A DNA stretch of 64,000 nt from Nocardioides bruguierae. GTDB taxonomy: Bacteria; Actinomycetota; Actinomycetes; Propionibacteriales; Nocardioidaceae. The notes below the pieces were generated by a model. That model had not been told where the DNA came from. It was given only the letters and a program-made list of their open reading frames with translations, and did no database searches. The stretch covers positions 62,001 to 126,000 of the forward strand of contig NZ_JAMOIL010000001.1 of assembly GCF_023656415.1 (NCBI RefSeq). Reading direction: 5' to 3'. Position 1 is the first letter of the stretch, and each line of letters opens with the position of its first letter. A program made the translations under genes and the position numbers. Shown here in pieces: positions 23,078 through 31,335 of this stretch.

Positions 23078-23311
23078 TGCATCCCTTTCGAGGGAACGAG
23101 GCCCCCGCGGAGTTGCAGCTCGGTGGGGGCCGATTCGTTTCGAACGCAGGACGCGACGGATTGCAGTCCGTGGCGTCGACGGTGGGCGTGACTCCTAGTC
23201 ACGGCACCGGGTCGAACGGGACCGGCTTCGGCGGGCCGGCCTGTGTGATGGCGCGGAGCGTCTAGGCGCTCACCTCCCCAGATTCAGCGCTGCCCGTCGT
23301 CATAGACGGGC
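23078..23311. other. Intergenic region with hairpin and GC-rich arms
   Basis: Upstream of the leftward DUF6907-like gene. GGCCCCC (23100-23106) and GGGGGCC (23125-23131) form a hairpin in its 5' region, possibly an attenuator. Further on are short inverted repeats (CGGA...TCCG near 23158-23171; GTGAC...GTCAC near 23190-23204) that look like tRNA arms but do not assemble into a tRNA. A short open frame here has no family resemblance. Confidence 0.35.
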
Positions 23312-23355
23312 TGACAGGGTTGTCATTCTTCACCTTCGAACTTGACGACTGTCAA
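23312..23355. promoter_or_regulatory. Twin operators before the right-end HTH gene
   Basis: TGACA-GGGT-TGTCA (23312-23325) and TTGAC-GACT-GTCAA (23342-23355) are two 14-bp palindromes whose centres lie 30 bp, about three helical turns, apart. They precede the HTH gene and fit a dimeric repressor binding on one face of the DNA. Confidence 0.55.
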
Positions 23356-23388
23356 GGGTCTACGGTGCGGCATGTGGCGGACGAACTC

Positions 23389-23589
23389 ATGGGCCTGGCC
23401 GAAGTGGCCGAGTTGCTCGGGGTGACTCGCCAGCGCGTCCACCAGCTCGCGCAGCGATCCGACTTCCCGAAGCCGACCGCCCGACTCTCGGCCGGCCTCA
23501 TCTGGCTGGGGGCCGATGTTCGGCAGTGGGCCGTCGAGTCCGGTCGGCTTGGAGAGTCCGCGGACAGTCCGCAGGACGGCCAATCCTGA
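23389..23589 (+). CDS. Excisionase/AlpA-like HTH protein at the right end
   Basis: 66 residues from ATG 23389; in-frame GTG at 23374 or 23365 or TTG at 23320 would extend it. GLAEVAELLGVTRQRVHQLA is a clear HTH, and RLSAGLIWLGADVRQWAVESG the wing. It lies 90 bp from attR and downstream of twin operators, as expected for a recombination directionality factor. The right arm-type repeats lie inside its last codons, mirroring the left end where they lie in the integrase gene. Confidence 0.7.
   Translation: MGLAEVAELLGVTRQRVHQLAQRSDFPKPTARLSAGLIWLGADVRQWAVESGRLGESADSPQDGQS
23555..23574. repeat. Candidate right arm-type integrase sites
   Basis: AGTCCGCGG (23555-23563) and AGTCCGCAG (23566-23574), spaced 11 bp, matching the pair at 9454/9465 at the left end in sequence and spacing. 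Confidence 0.6.
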
Positions 23590-23678
23590 CCAACGGCTAC
23601 CAACGGTCGATGTTCCTGTTTGTGCTGGTCAGCCCCTGACCTCCGCAAACGGTCAACGGAAGCCAACGCGGGGGAGTC

Positions 23679-23711
23679 CAAGAAGGAGATGAAGGCGGCT
23701 GCCAAGGCTGC
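23679..23711 (+). repeat. attR core of element 1
   Basis: 33 bp identical to 9381-9413. It marks the right junction; chromosomal sequence continues with the displaced end of the HhH-GPD gene. Confidence 0.93.
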
Positions 23712-23727
23712 TAGGTCCCAGGGGTGA
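23680..23727 (+). pseudogene. Displaced original 3' end of the HhH-GPD gene
   Basis: Reading in the frame of the repair gene gives KKEMKAAAKAARSQG and TGA at 23725-23727. This is the pre-integration C-terminus, now orphaned; the element supplied the codons AKS and stop at the left junction. Confidence 0.8.
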
Positions 23728-23796
23728 GGTGAGCCCCGCCCCGCCCGCCGGTGCACAGATTGGCGGACGGGGCCGCGGGGGAGGACTCTTGCGCGC

Positions 23797-25815
23797 ATGA
23801 GCACTGGTCCCGCCGAGCCGGGCGCGAGCCCCGCCTCGTCCGCCCCCACCCTCGTGGACGGCGGCAGCGCCGAACGGCAGGGGGCCACCCTGGGGCAGCG
23901 GGTCGGCGACTGGATGCTGGCCGACCTCGAGGACCGGGTGCCGCACCAGGCACCGCACGGCCGCCCGCGGCCCGAGCACACGCGGCACCCCTGGTACCGG
24001 GTCGTCTGCCTCACCGGCGTCGACTACTTCTCCACGATCGCCTACCAGCCGGGCATCGCGGTGCTCGCCGCCGGGCTGCTCTCGCCCCTGGCGACGCTGG
24101 TGCTGGTGGCGCTGACGCTGTTCGGCGCCCTGCCCGTCTACCGTCGCGTGGCCCAGGAGTCGCCGCACGGCGAGGGCTCCATCGCGATGCTGGAGCGGCT
24201 GCTGTCGTTCTGGAAGGGCAAGGCGTTTGTCCTGGTCCTGCTGGGCTTCGCGGCCACCGACTTCCTCATCACCATCACGCTGTCGGCCGCCGACGCGACG
24301 GCGCACGTGGTGGAGAACCCGCACGTGCCGGCCTCGTGGGACGAGCACCCCGTGCTCATCACGCTGGTCTTCATCGCGGCCCTGGGGGTCGTGTTCCTGC
24401 GCGGCTTCTCCGAGGCCATCGGGGTCGCGGTGGTGCTGGTGCTGGCGTTCCTGGGCATCAACGCGGTCGTGATCACCGTGGGGCTCGTGGACGTGGCCAC
24501 GCACCCGGACCTGGTGCTGGAGTGGGGCAACCTGCTGACCGCGCGACACGGTGACATCTGGACGATGCTCGGCATCTCGGCGCTCGTCTTCCCGCAGCTG
24601 GCGCTCGGCATGAGCGGCTTCGAGACCGGCGTCGCGGTGATGCCGCAGATCCGCGGGGACGAGGCCGACACCGAGCAGCGACCCACCGGCCGCATCCGTG
24701 GCGCCCGCAAGCTGCTGACGACGGCCGCGCTGATCATGAGCGGCTACCTGCTGACGTCCAACGTGGTCGTCACGCTGCTGGTCCCGCACGCGGAGCTGGA
24801 GCCCGGGGGAGAGGCCAACGGTCGCGCGATCGCCTACCTGGCGCACCACTACCTGGGCGACGGCCCGGGCACCGTCTACGACATGGCGACCATCGCCATC
24901 CTCTGGTTCGCCGGCGCCTCGGCGATGGCCGGGCTGCTCAACCTGATCCCGCGCTACCTGCCGCGCTACGGGATGGCGCCGGACTGGGCCCGGGCCGTCC
25001 GCCCGCTCGTCTTGGTGCTGCTGGCCATCGCCGCGATCGTCACCTGGCTCTTCGACGCGGACGTGGACGCGCAGGGCGGCGCCTACGCCACCGGCGTCCT
25101 CGTGCTGATGACCTCGGGCGCCGTCGCCGTGACGCTGGCCGCCCGGCACGCCCGCCAGTCGTGGCGCACCCTCGGCTTCGGCCTCGTGGCGGCGGTCTTC
25201 GCCTACACCACGGCCAGCAACGTGGTGGAGCGCCCCGACGGCGTGAAGATCGCCGGCGTCTTCATCGGGCTGATCATCGCGGTCTCCGCCTACTCGCGCG
25301 TGCGACGCGCGTTCGAGCTGCGCGTCACCGAGGTCGAGCTGGACGCCAAGGCCGAGAAGTTCCTGCGTGACACCGCCCGGCGCGCCATCCGGCTCGTGGC
25401 CAACGAGCCCGGCACCCGCGACGCGGTCGAGTACGAGGACAAGACCCGCCAGGTGGTGCGGGACAACGACCTGCGCGACGAGGGGGACGTGGTGTTCGTC
25501 GAGGTCACGGTCATCGACCCCTCCGACTTCGCGGGCAGCCTCCGGGTGCGCGGCGAGGTGCTGCACGGACAGTGGCGCGTGCTGCGGGTCGAGGCGTCCT
25601 CGGTGCCCAACGCCCTGGCCGCGCTGACCCTGGCCGCGCGCGACCTGACCGGCAAGGTGCCGCACATCTACTTCGAGTGGACCGAGGGCAACCCGGTGGG
25701 TCAGTTCCTCCGCTTCGTCTTCTTCGGCGCCGGTGAGGTGGCCCCGGTGACCCGCGAGGTCCTGCGACGCGCCGAGCCCGACCGTGCCCGTCGTCCCCAC
25801 GTCCACGTAGGCTGA
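23797..25815 (+). CDS. APC-superfamily amino-acid permease with soluble C-terminal domain
   Basis: 672 residues. Residues 60-500 hold about twelve membrane helices. [20 protein letters not shown] is the conserved first helix and [20 protein letters not shown] the sixth-helix motif of this permease subgroup; [18 protein letters not shown] lies in a loop. Residues 510-672 form a soluble domain ([35 protein letters not shown]) of unknown purpose, typical of this actinobacterial group. Transport of amino acids or cations is expected; the substrate is unknown. It starts 85 bp after element 1 and precedes the sigma factor gene. Confidence 0.85.
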   Translation: MSTGPAEPGASPASSAPTLVDGGSAERQGATLGQRVGDWMLADLEDRVPHQAPHGRPRPEHTRHPWYRVVCLTGVDYFSTIAYQPGIAVLAAGLLSPLATLVLVALTLFGALPVYRRVAQESPHGEGSIAMLERLLSFWKGKAFVLVLLGFAATDFLITITLSAADATAHVVENPHVPASWDEHPVLITLVFIAALGVVFLRGFSEAIGVAVVLVLAFLGINAVVITVGLVDVATHPDLVLEWGNLLTARHGDIWTMLGISALVFPQLALGMSGFETGVAVMPQIRGDEADTEQRPTGRIRGARKLLTTAALIMSGYLLTSNVVVTLLVPHAELEPGGEANGRAIAYLAHHYLGDGPGTVYDMATIAILWFAGASAMAGLLNLIPRYLPRYGMAPDWARAVRPLVLVLLAIAAIVTWLFDADVDAQGGAYATGVLVLMTSGAVAVTLAARHARQSWRTLGFGLVAAVFAYTTASNVVERPDGVKIAGVFIGLIIAVSAYSRVRRAFELRVTEVELDAKAEKFLRDTARRAIRLVANEPGTRDAVEYEDKTRQVVRDNDLRDEGDVVFVEVTVIDPSDFAGSLRVRGEVLHGQWRVLRVEASSVPNALAALTLAARDLTGKVPHIYFEWTEGNPVGQFLRFVFFGAGEVAPVTREVLRRAEPDRARRPHVHVG

Positions 25816-25997
25816 ACGGAGCCTGAACGTCCGCCAGGACACTGCTGAGACCGAGGCCGGGCCGCCCACCTGCTGGGACACCCCCGTTTCCGGGGCTGGA
25901 TGCTGGTGTGTTGGGAGGCGCGTGGCAGAATGGTCGCTGCGGTGCTTGACGAGTCCGGGCTTTGCCGCGCCCCTACGCCAGTTCACGAGAGGTGTTC

Positions 25998-27470
<1,473 letters not shown>

Positions 27471-27479
27471 CACGCCGAG

Positions 27480-27525
27480 GGCCCCGGGACTGTTTCTGCA
27501 CGTCAGAGACGGTTTCGGGGCCTTT
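27480..27525 (+). terminator. Element-supplied terminator after rpoD
   Basis: GGCCCCG (27480-27486) pairs with CGGGGCC (27516-27522) and an inner stem pairs 27490-27498 with 27504-27512; TTT follows. It sits just inside element 2 and now ends the rpoD transcript in place of the native hairpin. Confidence 0.7.
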
Positions 27526-27587
27526 CGCTTGCGTACGGTACCCGGCAATAGCGCTCTTAGTCCAGATATTCATCTACGGTGGGGCCT

Positions 27588-28499
27588 ATGGACCCCGCTG
27601 AGGCGCGCCTGCTCGCCAACTCCTGGAACCTCTCCCTGCGCGCTGAGCGGAAGTCGCCGCAGACGCTCAAGGTCTACGGCGACGGCGTGCGGATGTTCCT
27701 CGACTACTGCGAGGCCAACGCCCTCCCGCCGATGCAGCGCTCCACGCTCAACCTGTGGGTCTCCGGCCTGCTCGACGCTGGTTCGGCCGCGTCCACGGCC
27801 CGATCACGGCAGCTGGCTGTCCGCCGGTTCTCGGCCTGGCTGGCCGAGGAGGGCGAGCTGCCGGCGGACCCGTTCGTCGGGGTCAAGGCGCCCAAGCTCG
27901 ACGAGCGGGTCATCGAGCCTCTCACCGACGACCAGCTGCGCGCGCTGCTCAAGGCCTGCCAGCCGCCCAAGGGCGCCGAGCCGCGCGTCGCTCTGAGGCA
28001 CCGCCGCGACGAGGCGATGCTGCGGCTCATGCTCGAGACCGGGATGCGCGCCGGCGAGGTCGTCGCGCTGGACGTCGAGGACGTGGACCTGACCACCGGA
28101 ACCGTCACCGTGCAGCGAGGCAAGGGCGGCAAGGGGCGCGTGGTCCCGTTCGGGCCCGACGCCGGCCTGGCGCTCGACCGGTACCTGCGACTGCGCCGAG
28201 GTCACCGGCTGGCCGAGACCTCGCTGCTGTGGCTGGGGGACCGGGGCAAGCGGTTCTCCTACGACGCGTTGCACAAGACGCTGGCCGAGCGGGCGAAGGC
28301 GGCCGGCATCGAGGGGTTCCACCCGCACAAGCTGCGCCACACCGCGGCCCACCGCTGGCTCTCGGCCGGCGGCTCGGAGTCCGGCCTCATGGCCGTGGCC
28401 GGCTGGACCCGCCCAGACATGCTGATGCGCTACACCAAGGCGCAGGCGGCGGCCCGTGCGGCCGACGAGGCCCGTCGGCTGAATCTCGGAGAACTTTGA
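27588..28499 (+). CDS. int: Tyrosine integrase of element 2 (XerC/D-like)
   Basis: 303 residues from ATG 27588 (GTG 27579 adds three). An N-terminal SAM-like domain (SPQTLKVYGDGVRMFLDYCE) is followed by the catalytic domain with ETGMRAGEVVALD (Arg), HPHKLRHTAAHRW (His-x-x-Arg), AGWTRPDMLMRYTKA (Trp in place of the second His, and the nucleophile Tyr). It lacks an obvious arm-binding domain, as in Xer-like integrases. It is rightward, next to attL, and probably directs integration into the rpoD 3' end. Confidence 0.93.
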   Translation: MDPAEARLLANSWNLSLRAERKSPQTLKVYGDGVRMFLDYCEANALPPMQRSTLNLWVSGLLDAGSAASTARSRQLAVRRFSAWLAEEGELPADPFVGVKAPKLDERVIEPLTDDQLRALLKACQPPKGAEPRVALRHRRDEAMLRLMLETGMRAGEVVALDVEDVDLTTGTVTVQRGKGGKGRVVPFGPDAGLALDRYLRLRRGHRLAETSLLWLGDRGKRFSYDALHKTLAERAKAAGIEGFHPHKLRHTAAHRWLSAGGSESGLMAVAGWTRPDMLMRYTKAQAAARAADEARRLNLGEL

Positions 28500-28661
28500 G
28501 CGTGGGAGGCCACAGCGTCGGCGCGCCCGAATAGCGTTTCAACCACACCTCGCAGGGCTTGACCCGGGCCCGCTGAGCGAGGGGAAGCCACATGTGTCAG
28601 GAGGCAACGAGGTGCATCGCGTGACGGTCCGGCCGGGTTGGACCACGATCACGGAGCCGCA

Positions 28662-28681
28662 CCACAGGACTCGACCTGTGG
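28662..28681. promoter_or_regulatory. Palindromic operator before the early operon
   Basis: CCACAGG (28662-28668) and CCTGTGG (28675-28681) are perfect arms across six bases, 9 bp before the first early gene. It can be an operator for the XRE protein encoded downstream or a 5' hairpin. Confidence 0.5.
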
Positions 28682-28690
28682 AGGCTCCAC

Positions 28691-28969
28691 ATGCCCGGCA
28701 AGACATCCGACCAGGCCCCCGACCGGGCCCCTGACCCGACGCTCTCGGCGTTCGGGAAGATCGGCGCCCACACCTCGTGGGCGAACACCACCAACCGCAC
28801 GGCCAGGACGGCGCCCGCCCGCGCTGCCCTCGACCAGAAGTTCCTCGACCAGGCCGACGGCGACCCCCAGCGCGCTGCCCACCTGCGCAAGGCGCACTTC
28901 CAGCGGCTCGCGCAGCTCTCCGCCCAGGCACGACGGTCCCGTGGGGGCACCGAGGGCGGGGTGGCCTGA
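28691..28969 (+). CDS. Hypothetical basic protein
   Basis: 92 residues. A disordered start (PGKTSDQAPDRAPDPTL) is followed by AFGKIGAHTSWANTTNRTAR and RAALDQKFLDQADGDPQRAA, the wording of a small conserved actinobacterial protein of unknown function. RKAHFQRLAQLSAQAR is a basic C-terminal helix. First gene of the early operon, three bases before the HTH gene. Confidence 0.6.
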   Translation: MPGKTSDQAPDRAPDPTLSAFGKIGAHTSWANTTNRTARTAPARAALDQKFLDQADGDPQRAAHLRKAHFQRLAQLSAQARRSRGGTEGGVA

Positions 28970-28971
28970 TC

Positions 28972-29202
28972 ATGGACAGGAGCACCGAGGACGGCACGCG
29001 TCTGGGCGCGCACGGGCCTTTGGCCGTCGCCGTGCGCCAGGCGCGGGCTGAGCGGGGCCTGACGCTGCGCGCGGCCGCAGAGCAGATCGGGATGCCCTTC
29101 CGCACCCTGCACCGCATCGAGCGCGGGCACGGCTTCGACGCGGTGCACGCGCCCGCGCTGCGGCGCTGGCTCCGGGCCGCGGGGGAGGGGAGCAGCCAGT
29201 GA
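28972..29202 (+). CDS. Small XRE-type HTH regulator
   Basis: 76 residues from ATG 28972. AVRQARAERGLTLRAAAEQI then FRTLHRIERGHGFD is a compact XRE helix-turn-helix with no additional domain. It may bind the palindrome at 28662-28681 and keep the element quiet; no larger repressor is visible in element 2. Its stop overlaps the next start. Confidence 0.72.
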   Translation: MDRSTEDGTRLGAHGPLAVAVRQARAERGLTLRAAAEQIGMPFRTLHRIERGHGFDAVHAPALRRWLRAAGEGSSQ

Positions 29203-29717
29203 CTCGCATGAGCACCGCGCCCGGCCTGTGCCACTACCCCGGCGGGCACGACGATCGGTGGGCGTGTCCGCTGCACGGCTGCCCCAGCTGCGCCGCCGGC
29301 GCCTTCCGGTATCTGGAGCCCGAGGCCTACGAGCCGCCCGTCCACCGCGACGATCCGCTGTGGGAGGTGCTCTCGGAGCTCGCCGAGGCCTACGTCGACG
29401 CGGAGGGCTGCATGGTGTGTCGTGAGATCACCACGCGGTCGTTCTGGGCCCGGTACCCCGGGTCGGAGTGCGAGACCGAGTGCCTGGCCGGCCACTGCGA
29501 GGCCTGCGGCCTGTGCGGGAAGTCCGGCCGGGTCTGCCGCAACTGCGAGCGTTGCCTGGACTGCTCGCGCGACGACGAGTACAACCCCTGCGCACTGGAG
29601 CGCTGGGACCGCACCCTGAAGCGTCGCGTGGTGGCTCGCTGGATCCACGAGCTGCTGAACCCCCGCACCGACCGTTGGACGCGCTACGACACGCGGACCG
29701 GGAGGTGGGGTGCGTGA
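29199..29717 (+). CDS. Cys-rich, probably zinc-binding protein
   Basis: 172 residues. It contains 17 cysteines, with clusters ACPLHGCPSCAAG, ECLAGHCEACGLCGKSG and RVCRNCERCLDCSRDDEYNPC resembling tandem zinc knuckles. No family recognised. The C-terminal WDRTLKRRVVARWIHELL is basic and helical. Probably a nucleic-acid-binding early protein, by context. The start is GTG 29199 overlapping the preceding stop (ATG 29208 is possible). Confidence 0.6.
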   Translation: MTRMSTAPGLCHYPGGHDDRWACPLHGCPSCAAGAFRYLEPEAYEPPVHRDDPLWEVLSELAEAYVDAEGCMVCREITTRSFWARYPGSECETECLAGHCEACGLCGKSGRVCRNCERCLDCSRDDEYNPCALERWDRTLKRRVVARWIHELLNPRTDRWTRYDTRTGRWGA

Positions 29718-31045
29718 AGCAGCCCTTCGACTGGGACGACGAGGCCAACTCCGAGGCGCTCGACGCGCTCGTCGGCGAGCTGCTGCGGCAGCGCGTGTTC
29801 CGCGAGGCTCGTCGTCGGCTCGACGTCGAAGCCCGGACCAGCGCCGAGGACGGCTTCGACGCCGGGCTGCTGGCCGATGTGCTCGCACGGCCGGCCGAAC
29901 CGCCCGAGCGGGTCGAGGGCCTGATCCCCTCCGAGGCCAGCACGCTGATCGTGGCCATGCGCAAGACCGGCAAGACCACGCTGGCACTCAACCTGGCCCG
30001 CGCGCTCATCCTGGGCGGGGCGTTCCTGGGCCGCTTCCCGGTGCGGCCGGTCGCCGGTCGTGTCGCGTTCCTGAACTACGAGGTGAGCGCGGCCCAGCTG
30101 GCGCGATGGGCCTCCGAGCTCGAGCCGCAGATCCCGCGCGACCGCCTGGTGCTGGTCAACCTGCGCGGTCGCCGCAACCCGCTGGACAACGACGAGGACC
30201 GCGCCGAGCTCGCCGAGCTGCTGCGTGAGCTCGAGGTGGAGACGCTCATCGTCGACCCCTTCGGCCGCGCATTCTCCGGCGCAAGCCAGAACGACTCCGC
30301 CGAGGTCGGTGCGTGGCTGGTCCGGCTCGACCTCTTCGCGCGCGGTCAGGCCGGGGTCTCCGACGTCGTCCTGACCGCGCACGCTGGGTGGGAGGGTGAG
30401 CGCACGCGGGGCTCCTCCGCGCTCGAGGACTGGCCCGACAGCATCATCACGCTGACCCGGGACAAGGAGGGGGCCACCTACTTCCGGGCCATCGGCCGCG
30501 ACGTCGACGTCCCCGAGGACCGCATGGAGTTCGACGAGCAGACGCGGACGATGTCGCTGACCGGTAGCGGGTCGCGCCGGCAAACGGTGCGCACCGACCA
30601 CGTCACCGCCCTGGTGCCCGCAGTCGTCACCGCCGTGCACGACAACCCGGGCGCCGGGGTCAACGACGTGCTGACCGCGTTGCGCGCCACCAGCCTCAGC
30701 TTCAGGGATCGCGACGTCAGTTCCGCCCTCAAGTCGGCCACCGAACAGCTGCTCGTGGTCGCCAAGCCGGGTGGTCCAGGGAAGAAGACGGAGCACTACC
30801 CGTCGGGACCCCGTCCAACCCCGTCCACACTGCTGCCCGGCATCGGTTCCACCACCCCGTCCAACCCCGTCTATAGGGACGGGGTGGGGGTGGGCAGTAG
30901 TTCGAGCACCGAAGAGCTTGGACGGGGTCAGGAGCCAGAACTTCCGGCGACCCTGTGCACTTGCGGACACCCCCTCGGAGCGGCGCTGCCTCACAAGCGA
31001 GGGTGCGCCCAGATCGGCGGTACCGCGCGAGGTGGTGTCTCGTGA
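29714..31045 (+). CDS. AAA family ATPase/RepA-like helicase with wHTH and zinc ribbon
   Basis: 443 residues from GTG 29714. The core is a RecA/RepA-like AAA_25 ATPase: Walker A STLIVAMRKTGKTTLALNLA near residue 82, Walker B ETLIVDPFGRAF near 180, and VVLTAHAGWEGERTRGSS as the sensor region. Residues 285-350 resemble a winged helix (VVTAVHDNPGAGVNDVLTAL). A Pro/Thr-rich linker follows, whose DNA holds six iterons (30808-30928), and a C-terminal zinc ribbon CTCGHPL...HKRGC. It probably loads at an origin within its own gene and drives replication of the excised element. A comparable gene exists in phiRv-type elements. Confidence 0.78.
   Translation: MKQPFDWDDEANSEALDALVGELLRQRVFREARRRLDVEARTSAEDGFDAGLLADVLARPAEPPERVEGLIPSEASTLIVAMRKTGKTTLALNLARALILGGAFLGRFPVRPVAGRVAFLNYEVSAAQLARWASELEPQIPRDRLVLVNLRGRRNPLDNDEDRAELAELLRELEVETLIVDPFGRAFSGASQNDSAEVGAWLVRLDLFARGQAGVSDVVLTAHAGWEGERTRGSSALEDWPDSIITLTRDKEGATYFRAIGRDVDVPEDRMEFDEQTRTMSLTGSGSRRQTVRTDHVTALVPAVVTAVHDNPGAGVNDVLTALRATSLSFRDRDVSSALKSATEQLLVVAKPGGPGKKTEHYPSGPRPTPSTLLPGIGSTTPSNPVYRDGVGVGSSSSTEELGRGQEPELPATLCTCGHPLGAALPHKRGCAQIGGTARGGVS
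30808..30928. repeat. Six iterons inside the ATPase gene, candidate origin
   Basis: ACCCCGTCC at 30808-30816, 30818-30826 and 30854-30862, with ACCCCGTCT at 30864-30872; the inverse GACGGGGT at 30878-30885 and GGACGGGGT at 30920-30928. Pairs are spaced 10 bp, one helical turn. CTATAGGGA (30871-30879) sits at the centre, as next to the repeats in element 1. They encode a low-complexity protein linker, implying selection on the DNA. Confidence 0.72.
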
Positions 31046-31335
31046 GGACGCTGCTTCCTGTGCGGCACGCGATGCAGCAGGCCAGGAACCGGCGGCTGCC
31101 GAACTGGCTGCGCCTGGCGTACTGGGCCGCCGCGCACGCCGACGAGAACGGGCACGCTCGTGCCTACCCCGGTGACCTGCGCCGGCTCCTGGCCGTGGAC
31201 GCCCACGAGGTCAGCCGTGCGATCCGGCTGGCCAAGGCCCGGGGTCTGCTGGCCGAGAGCTCGCACGCGGGCTGTCTGGTGCTCGCCGGCTGTGCGACCA
31301 GCGCGTGCGACGCCGAGCACCAGGAGCTGGCGTGA
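31042..31335 (+). CDS. Small winged-helix-like protein
   Basis: 97 residues from GTG 31042, overlapping the ATPase stop. NRRLPNWLRLAYWAAAHADE and GDLRRLLAVDAHEVSRAIRL resemble the winged-helix module of replication-associated phage proteins. Its C-terminus has three Cys (AGCLVLAGCATSAC). Probably works with the ATPase, an inference from the overlap. Confidence 0.55.
   Translation: MRTLLPVRHAMQQARNRRLPNWLRLAYWAAAHADENGHARAYPGDLRRLLAVDAHEVSRAIRLAKARGLLAESSHAGCLVLAGCATSACDAEHQELA

Larger units (their letters stand above)
9381..23711. mobile_element. Integrative element 1 (about 14.3 kb, phage-derived)
   Basis: Bounded by a 33-bp perfect direct repeat (9381-9413 and 23679-23711) created at the 3' end of the HhH-GPD gene. 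A tyrosine integrase lies immediately inside the left end and an excisionase-like HTH gene just inside the right end. Contents: repressor and xis-like genes, an early operon of eight or more overlapping small genes, an iteron-bearing winged-helix gene, a WhiB-like gene, a tape measure protein, a cargo block and a right-end cluster of HTH genes. Capsid, terminase, portal and lysis genes are not visible. It is best called a phage satellite or a deleted prophage. GC content is slightly below that of the flanks, with more A/T in intergenic regions. Confidence 0.9.

Noticed and set aside
23131..23220. tRNA-like arms
   Set aside because: Stem-loops resembling anticodon arms occur, but the T arm, acceptor stem and spacing do not fit a tRNA on either strand.
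23077..23265. 62-residue rightward frame
   Set aside because: No ribosome site, composition like an untranslated leader, overlaps the promoter region of the leftward gene.
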